Positions 40,945 to 43,697 of a DNA stretch of 43,697 nucleotides are shown one piece after another. Position numbers and translations under genes: made by a program. The stretch comes from Sulfurovum sp. (GTDB taxonomy: Bacteria > Campylobacterota > Campylobacteria > Campylobacterales > Sulfurovaceae): NCBI GenBank assembly GCA_027068485.1, contig JAMOSB010000023.1, forward strand, positions 1 to 43,697. Reading direction: 5' to 3'. How positions within the stretch are numbered: the first letter of the stretch is position 1; each line of letters begins with the position of its first letter. The notes under the pieces were generated by a model. The model searched no databases. It saw nothing but the letters and a program-made list of their open reading frames with translations, and was not told where the DNA came from.

Positions 40945-41682
40945 ATGAAAATACTACTAGCACCTAGTGAGAGCAAGCGAGCAGGAGGGGAAAATGCCTT
41001 CCATCTTGAGCAACTACTCTTTGAAGATCTCCTCTCCTCTCGCACCCAACTCCTCCATCACTATAGCAATCTGCTTCAACAGAGAGATCTCTCCAAACTC
41101 TCTAAGATGTTTGGACTCAAAAAAGAGGCGGATATCACCTATCATATCAAGGAGCTAATCCATGAACCTACAATGAAAGCTGTGGCACGCTATAGTGGGG
41201 TCGCCTTTGAGTACCTTGACTACCCAAGCCTCAGCCTCTCAGCACAGACCTATATCGATACGCATCTACTTATCTTCTCCAATCTCTTTGGTATTGTGCG
41301 TGCCAATGATCACATTCCTGAGTATCGACTCCAACAGGGCAAAGCGATAGGGGAGATTAAACCTGCACAGTTCTACAAGCCACTCCTCCAACCACGACTC
41401 GATCACTACTTGGAGGGGGAGGAGATCTTGGATCTGCGAGCAGGATTCTATGACAAATACTACAAACCCTCTCTCCCCTATACGACACTGAAGTTTATCA
41501 AAGAGGGGAGAGTCGTAAGCCACTGGGCAAAAGCCTATAGAGGGATTGTATTGCGAGCGATAGCCAAAGCAGAGGTGACCCGCCTTGAAGCCTTTATGCG
41601 TCTACCCATTGAGGGACTGACCCTCTACGAGATACAGACCAAAAAGCAACATACCGAGATCATCTATACGATTACAGCGTAA
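40945..41682 (+). CDS. yaaA: YaaA (DUF328) peroxide stress protein
   Basis: YaaA in E. coli limits free iron and oxidative DNA damage under peroxide stress; the family binds DNA in vitro. The 245-aa product starts MKILLAPSESKR, and shows YSGVAFEYLDYPSLS (about 82-96), the LIFSNLFGIVRANDHIPEYRL segment and ILDLRAGFYDKYY, the family core. An A/T-rich region with TATACT and TATAATA-like sequences precedes ATG 40945, and AAAGAG is a modest ribosome site. Confidence 0.93.
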   Translation: MKILLAPSESKRAGGENAFHLEQLLFEDLLSSRTQLLHHYSNLLQQRDLSKLSKMFGLKKEADITYHIKELIHEPTMKAVARYSGVAFEYLDYPSLSLSAQTYIDTHLLIFSNLFGIVRANDHIPEYRLQQGKAIGEIKPAQFYKPLLQPRLDHYLEGEEILDLRAGFYDKYYKPSLPYTTLKFIKEGRVVSHWAKAYRGIVLRAIAKAEVTRLEAFMRLPIEGLTLYEIQTKKQHTEIIYTITA

Positions 41683-41691
41683 GGAGCTACT

Positions 41692-42021
41692 ATGAGAGAG
41701 AATCTATTTGAGATGGGGAGTCAGTTTGAGTCAGGATGGTCTGCGGACAATAAAACACCCTCCTCTGTAAGTACCCATGAGGTCAAATCCCCCCAATCCC
41801 ATCAACTCTATCTACAAAAAGAGCGACGCAGAGGTAAGATCGTAACTCTTGTTCAGCCATTTTTTCTAGAGAAATCCACACAACAAGCACTTCTCAAACA
41901 GCTTAAAAAATCACTAGGAAGAGGGGGAACATCCAAAGACGATAGACTGGAGTTTCAAGGAGAGGTGGGAGATACCCTACGCCAACAGCTTGAGGCGTTG
42001 GGGTATCGCTTTAGACGGTAG
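41692..42021 (+). CDS. SUI1/eIF1-like translation factor (YciH type)
   Basis: The 109-aa protein has a SUI1 domain in residues about 40-108: RRRGKIVTLVQPFFL, then LLKQLKKSLGRGGTSKDDRLEFQG and a final LEALGYRFRR. This is the pattern K-x-L-G-x-G-G-T-x-K of the family. YciH acts on start-codon choice in E. coli under stress. The N-terminal 40 residues are poorly conserved and polar. It starts 9 bp after yaaA and ends in an 11-bp overlap with the convergent NnrS/CcoN-like gene. Confidence 0.9.
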   Translation: MRENLFEMGSQFESGWSADNKTPSSVSTHEVKSPQSHQLYLQKERRRGKIVTLVQPFFLEKSTQQALLKQLKKSLGRGGTSKDDRLEFQGEVGDTLRQQLEALGYRFRR

Positions 42022-43303
42022 CTCCCATCTGCATATCAAACTTCTCTCCCGTGGCTTGTGTCTTCTTGTAGAGTTGCCACGCATGGATTACCTGATAGCC
42101 AATCCACCCAAAGAGCAGTATAGTCAAGAGTCCCGCTACCATAATGAACCCATCGATCCAGAGGGCGAGTAGAAAACTCCCCATCGTTGCTAGATAGATC
42201 ACAAGATGCTGTTTGGCCGTTTTGGGGTGGATCACTTCATGCATCATTGGAGCCGTGAAGTAGCCTTGTGAGTTGAGATGAAACCATGTCAAAAATGGGA
42301 CAATCTTATAGAACATCGCAAAGACGATACTCAGAGCAAATGAGGTAAAAAAGAGATAACTCATCTGCCCAACGATAGGATCAGCCCCCCACCCAAAAGC
42401 CAAGCGGGTCAACATACTAAGCAGTAGACTCCCCAACCCTATACGCCAAAACCACACCGTCGCATCGGTAAGGGGGCGTTTACGCTCGGTAAGACGCTTG
42501 AGTGTCAAGAGTGCATACCCCCCAAGCAGTAGTGCCAAGAGAGGATTACTCACCTGCCATATCCACGGCACAACAAGTGAGAGGAGTGTCGAGAGTCCCA
42601 AGATACCCACCAATGCCATCGGGAGATAGCGACTCACCAAAGAAGGATAAGAGGGGGTGACATAGAACATCTCAATCACCTGAAAAGAGATCGAGATAAT
42701 CAGCAGAGCCACCCACCCAAAGAGTCCAAACGAGTAGTGTGCCTCTTTGAGCAGGAGATAGTGGCTCCCACTCCCAAGCCCTGTCAGTGTAGCGGTGAGA
42801 TAGAGTGCCAAGAGTACGACAACCATCAACGCACCCAGTGCCATCAGCATACCTCGCGAGGAGGCACTGTGGTGCTGAAGTCTCAACAGCCGAGAGAGCA
42901 TCACCACCCCAATCGAGAGGATACTCCCACCCAACAGTAGTGAGGCGATTCCAAAGAGTAGCGTACCGTCAGATTGGTTAAAGGCGATAAGAAGTGCTAA
43001 AACCCCCGTGACCAGTGGGTACTGTACCCAGTTAGCTTTCTGGACAGGAGTGGTGAGGGTCACACCTGCGATCACAGGCAACATCTGAAAGAGTGCCGCA
43101 AACATAAACGAGAGCATCACGCCCAGTGTCAAGGTGTGTGTCAGAGTCACCGCCCCCACACTCGTAGCATCAAAGATATCAACACCATACCAAAGCACTA
43201 AGCCCCCCGCCACCATACCAAAGAGGGCACCAGAGAGAAAAAACCGAAACACCACAGAGATCGGCGGGGCTTGATCTAGGGAGAGTCCATTTTGACTAAA
43301 CAT
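42011..43303 (-). CDS. 12-TM NnrS/CcoN-like membrane protein (copy 2)
   Basis: The 430-aa protein has about 12 hydrophobic helices. It shares the pattern TLTHTLTLG...FAALFQMLPV (His56) and the C-terminal MFYKIVPFLTWFH...PMMHEV with the protein at 19960-21195, so they are diverged paralogues. Buried histidines could bind heme or metal, as in NnrS. A role in NO tolerance is inferred from the DUF2249 and hemerythrin-like genes before it (8-bp overlap with DUF2249). The family assignment is uncertain. Confidence 0.75.
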   Translation of the reverse strand: MFSQNGLSLDQAPPISVVFRFFLSGALFGMVAGGLVLWYGVDIFDATSVGAVTLTHTLTLGVMLSFMFAALFQMLPVIAGVTLTTPVQKANWVQYPLVTGVLALLIAFNQSDGTLLFGIASLLLGGSILSIGVVMLSRLLRLQHHSASSRGMLMALGALMVVVLLALYLTATLTGLGSGSHYLLLKEAHYSFGLFGWVALLIISISFQVIEMFYVTPSYPSLVSRYLPMALVGILGLSTLLSLVVPWIWQVSNPLLALLLGGYALLTLKRLTERKRPLTDATVWFWRIGLGSLLLSMLTRLAFGWGADPIVGQMSYLFFTSFALSIVFAMFYKIVPFLTWFHLNSQGYFTAPMMHEVIHPKTAKQHLVIYLATMGSFLLALWIDGFIMVAGLLTILLFGWIGYQVIHAWQLYKKTQATGEKFDMQMGATV

Positions 43304-43556
43304 CCAGATACTCGTGTAGCTCTACAGAGGGATCTTTACTAATCAAAATATGCCACACCGCGTCACTATCCTCTTGACTTAGTAGCGTAAAGCCCTGCTC
43401 TTTTGCCAAATCAAGTAAGGGGATAGGGTTTTTACGATGAATCATATAGAGATAACTCTCACGATCCAATGCTCGTAGTGCTTGCATCGCCAGTTCGAGT
43501 GGCTTGGGATGCTCTAACTCTCGTGCATCGAGTACAATCTTTCTAAGCTCCCCCAT
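43296..43556 (-). CDS. DUF2249 protein
   Basis: The 86-aa soluble protein begins MGELRKIVLDARELEHPKPLELAMQAL, the DUF2249 (TusA/SirA-like fold) pattern, followed by LYMIHRKNPIPLLDLAKEQGF and a terminal AVWHILI strand. DUF2249 genes occur beside hemerythrin-like and NO-related genes in denitrifiers. The biochemical role is unknown. ATG 43556 is preferred; GTG 43559 directly before it is also possible. It starts 4 bp after the hemerythrin-like stop and overlaps the next gene by 8 bp. Confidence 0.85.
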   Translation of the reverse strand: MGELRKIVLDARELEHPKPLELAMQALRALDRESYLYMIHRKNPIPLLDLAKEQGFTLLSQEDSDAVWHILISKDPSVELHEYLDV

Positions 43557-43560
43557 CACG

Positions 43561-43697
43561 CTATAGCTCGACTGCTTTCATCTTCTCTAGTGTCGCCTCT
43601 TTCATCTCTACAGGCAGGACTCTATCACACATCGCATAGAGCATCTGCTCCTCTTTCATATTGTGCTGTTGGAGCAGAATCATCATCGATTCACACA
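43561..43697 (-). CDS. Hemerythrin-like protein, C-terminal end only
   Basis: Reading into the window edge on the minus strand, the last 45 codons give ...LLQQHNMKEEQMLYAMCDRV... before a TAG stop at 43561. The H-N-x-K-E-E-x-x-L-Y pattern is the metal-binding helix of hemerythrin-like and RIC/YtfE-type di-iron proteins. The N-terminus lies beyond the window. YtfE-like proteins repair iron-sulfur clusters or handle NO in other bacteria. It is first of three visible genes of a DUF2249/NnrS-like operon. Confidence 0.8.
   Translation of the reverse strand, partial: CESMMILLQQHNMKEEQMLYAMCDRVLPVEMKEATLEKMKAVEL

Overview
The window looks like a chromosomal segment of a denitrifying, Sulfurovum/Sulfurimonas-like member of the Campylobacterota (Epsilonproteobacteria). 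The evidence is an epsilon-type nap cluster (napAGHBFLD with napGH and no napC), the L33/tRNA-Trp/secE/nusG/rplKAJL/rpoBC order, and generally moderate GC with tightly packed genes. The genus is inferred from gene content and not proven. I see no rRNA, CRISPR array, insertion sequence or phage gene. No gene-free stretch exceeds 300 bp; the longest are 19378-19630, 26367-26614, 36412-36623 and 35295-35494, and their contents are listed.

Layout. 1-2461 (minus): a TMEM43-like membrane protein (cut by the window edge), a GYF/AIM24-type protein and a LolD-type ATPase. 2585-5098 (minus): tsf, rpsB with a roughly 140-nt leader, and a Bcp/PrxQ peroxiredoxin. 5137-8641 (plus): a small orphan gene, pta and ackA (acetate/acetyl-CoA). 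8638-11031 (minus): DUF523, DUF420 and an aldehyde dehydrogenase. 11116-19377 (minus): periplasmic nitrate reductase genes napA-G-H-B-F-L, a thioredoxin-like gene, napD and two small orphans. 19631-21543 (minus): DUF59, a 12-TM NnrS/CcoN-like protein and an orphan 113-aa protein. 21622-26366: genes toward siroheme and heme d1 (precorrin-2 dehydrogenase, NirDL-type siroheme decarboxylase, SUMT, NirJ, a NirC-like cytochrome) around a CRP/FNR-type regulator. 26615-40787 (minus): rpoC, rpoB, rplL, rplJ, rplA, rplK, nusG, secE, tRNA-Trp, rpmG, tuf and four more tRNAs. 40945-42021 (plus): yaaA and a SUI1/YciH-type factor. 42011-43697 (minus): a second NnrS/CcoN-like protein, DUF2249 and the end of a hemerythrin-like protein.

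How it works together. Nap reduces nitrate in the periplasm with electrons from the quinol dehydrogenase NapGH. The heme d1 genes would supply the cofactor of cytochrome cd1 nitrite reductase (nirS itself is not in this window). The NnrS-like, DUF59, DUF2249 and hemerythrin-like genes look like an accessory set for nitric oxide or metal-centre damage.

The most striking signal is regulatory. Three FNR-type palindromes (TTGAT/C-N4-A/GTCAA) give four promoters: napA, the 113-aa/NnrS-like operon, and the divergent precorrin-2 dehydrogenase/nirDL pair, which share one box. In every case a TATAAT-like -10 lies exactly 22 nt from the box edge, the class II FNR geometry. A weaker fifth copy precedes nirC-nirJ-SUMT. 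The regulator encoded in the middle has the FNR-type E-x-x-S-R recognition helix but not the FNR N-terminal iron-sulfur cysteines. All coordinates and spacings were counted by eye.
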